From Bacteriovoracaceae bacterium UBA4097 (lineage in GTDB: Bacteria > Bdellovibrionota > Bacteriovoracia > Bacteriovoracales > Bacteriovoracaceae), in the NCBI GenBank assembly GCA_002381765.1, contig DFXX01000063.1, positions 34,701 to 73,843 on the forward strand: DNA of 39,143 nt, read 5' to 3'. Below, in pieces: positions 38,595 through 39,143 of the stretch. Position 1 is the first letter of the stretch, and every line of letters starts with the position of its first letter. The translations under genes were made by a program, and so were the position numbers. The notes below the pieces were generated by a model that ran no database searches, was not told the origin of the DNA, and worked only from the letters and a program-made list of their open reading frames with translations.

Positions 38595-39143
38595 CTAAGT
38601 TGCCGACTCCGGCGCATAAATCTCATACTGCTCAGCATGATAGTTATTATCCGCACGAACTAAAAGAGTCTTACTATACGTCTCCTCCAGCATCTCGATA
38701 ATTCCGAAATCCTCAGAAGAGAGCTTGGAGCAAACTTCGGGATGTGCAAAAAGAGTGATCTTAGGAGCTGTTGCTCTCTTCATTACTTTTTGCAATTCGC
38801 GAATGATTTCAAAACTCACGGTTTCGACAGATTTGATACGCCCCACTCCCTCGCAATAAGGACATGGTTCACACATCGTGCGCACCAGTGTATCTCGCGT
38901 GCGCTTTCTCGTCATCTCAACCAGACCGAGACCCGAGATGGGAAGCACATTTGTTTTGGAGCGATCTTTTTTAAGTGCTTCCAGCAAAGCGGAGTAAACC
39001 TGCAGGCGATGCTCTTCCTTCTCCATGTCGATGAAGTCGATGATGATAATCCCACCACAGTTACGGACTCGTAGCTGATAAGAAATTTCTTTCACTGCTT
39101 CGAGATTGGTTTTAAGAATGGTCTCTTCCAGGGTCTTCTTACC
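38595..39143 (-). CDS. Ribonuclease E/G family protein (3' part, runs off window)
   Basis: Endoribonuclease for rRNA and mRNA processing. About 182 C-terminal residues are present; the upstream part lies beyond the window. The segment KKTLEETILKTNLEAVKE, then QLRVRNCGGIIIIDFIDM with the metal-binding Asp, LGLVEMTRKR and the zinc-link-type motif CPYCEGVG are characteristic. The protein ends about 65 residues after that motif, without the long degradosome scaffold of E. coli RNase E, so it is RNase G-like in size at this end. A GTG at 39095 is internal, not the start. Confidence 0.93.
   Translation of the reverse strand, partial: GKKTLEETILKTNLEAVKEISYQLRVRNCGGIIIIDFIDMEKEEHRLQVYSALLEALKKDRSKTNVLPISGLGLVEMTRKRTRDTLVRTMCEPCPYCEGVGRIKSVETVSFEIIRELQKVMKRATAPKITLFAHPEVCSKLSSEDFGIIEMLEETYSKTLLVRADNNYHAEQYEIYAPESAT

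Overview
The window is about 39 kb of bacterial chromosome, fairly A+T-rich (by eye 40-45% G+C), almost fully coding, with most genes on the minus strand. I infer a Gram-negative relative of Bdellovibrio/Bacteriovorax. The support is many lipoproteins with clear lipoboxes, an outer-membrane barrel-like protein, a MotAB pair, a PilZ protein, an HNH endonuclease of a type common in that group, and a housekeeping gene order compatible with it. No single marker proves this. I see no rRNA, tRNA, CRISPR array, insertion sequence or prophage, and no gene-free stretch longer than about 300 bases.

Layout. 1-1121: 5' part of clpX and all of clpP (minus). 1364-4168: 2-Cys peroxiredoxin, two small unknown proteins, an OmpA-type lipoprotein and Dps, a stress and iron-storage group. 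4165-6440: hybrid histidine kinase with a degenerate N-terminal receiver, a small basic protein and a stand-alone Hpt protein, probably one phosphorelay. 6553-11069: lipoproteins, a PilZ protein coupled to a PIN-PhoH ATPase, and an envelope pair (barrel plus TPR-like lipoprotein). 11137-13908: aminotransferase, coaD, rsmD and an acidic protein. 14132-17400: a 944-residue protein resembling a decayed adenine methyltransferase with a target-recognition-like tail, coupled to dtd. 17397-20575: a membrane protein with a degenerate kinase-like domain, a TonB-like protein, and an ECF sigma/anti-sigma pair. 20747-23694: a Cys-repeat lipoprotein, gshB and a lipoprotein aminopeptidase. 23814-30208: HNH endonuclease, a YbaN-like protein, miaB, a CPBP protease, an unknown, a GNAT, a LOG protein, a YciB-like protein and a WYL-type regulator. 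30297-33512: an unknown secreted or anchored protein, an RluA-type pseudouridine synthase, motB, motA and a small acidic protein. 33679-39143: pabB, dnaB, rplI, a DUF2232 protein, a fused rpsF-rpsR gene and the 3' part of an RNase E/G gene.

Main points. (1) S6 and S18 are encoded as one 203-residue polypeptide, in the position where many bacteria have separate rpsF and rpsR genes beside DUF2232, rplI and dnaB. A terminator-like hairpin lies directly before its ribosome binding site. (2) Several genes without a Shine-Dalgarno sequence have a promoter -10 box ending 6-8 bases before the ATG, which predicts leaderless mRNAs. (3) A FliA-type (sigma-28) promoter precedes motA. (4) Several proteins look like decayed or repurposed enzymes or sensors: the methyltransferase-like 944-mer, the pseudo-receiver kinase, the GHKL-like membrane protein and a Cys-less anti-sigma-like protein. 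(5) Convergent genes often overlap at their stop codons, leaving no room for ordinary terminators.
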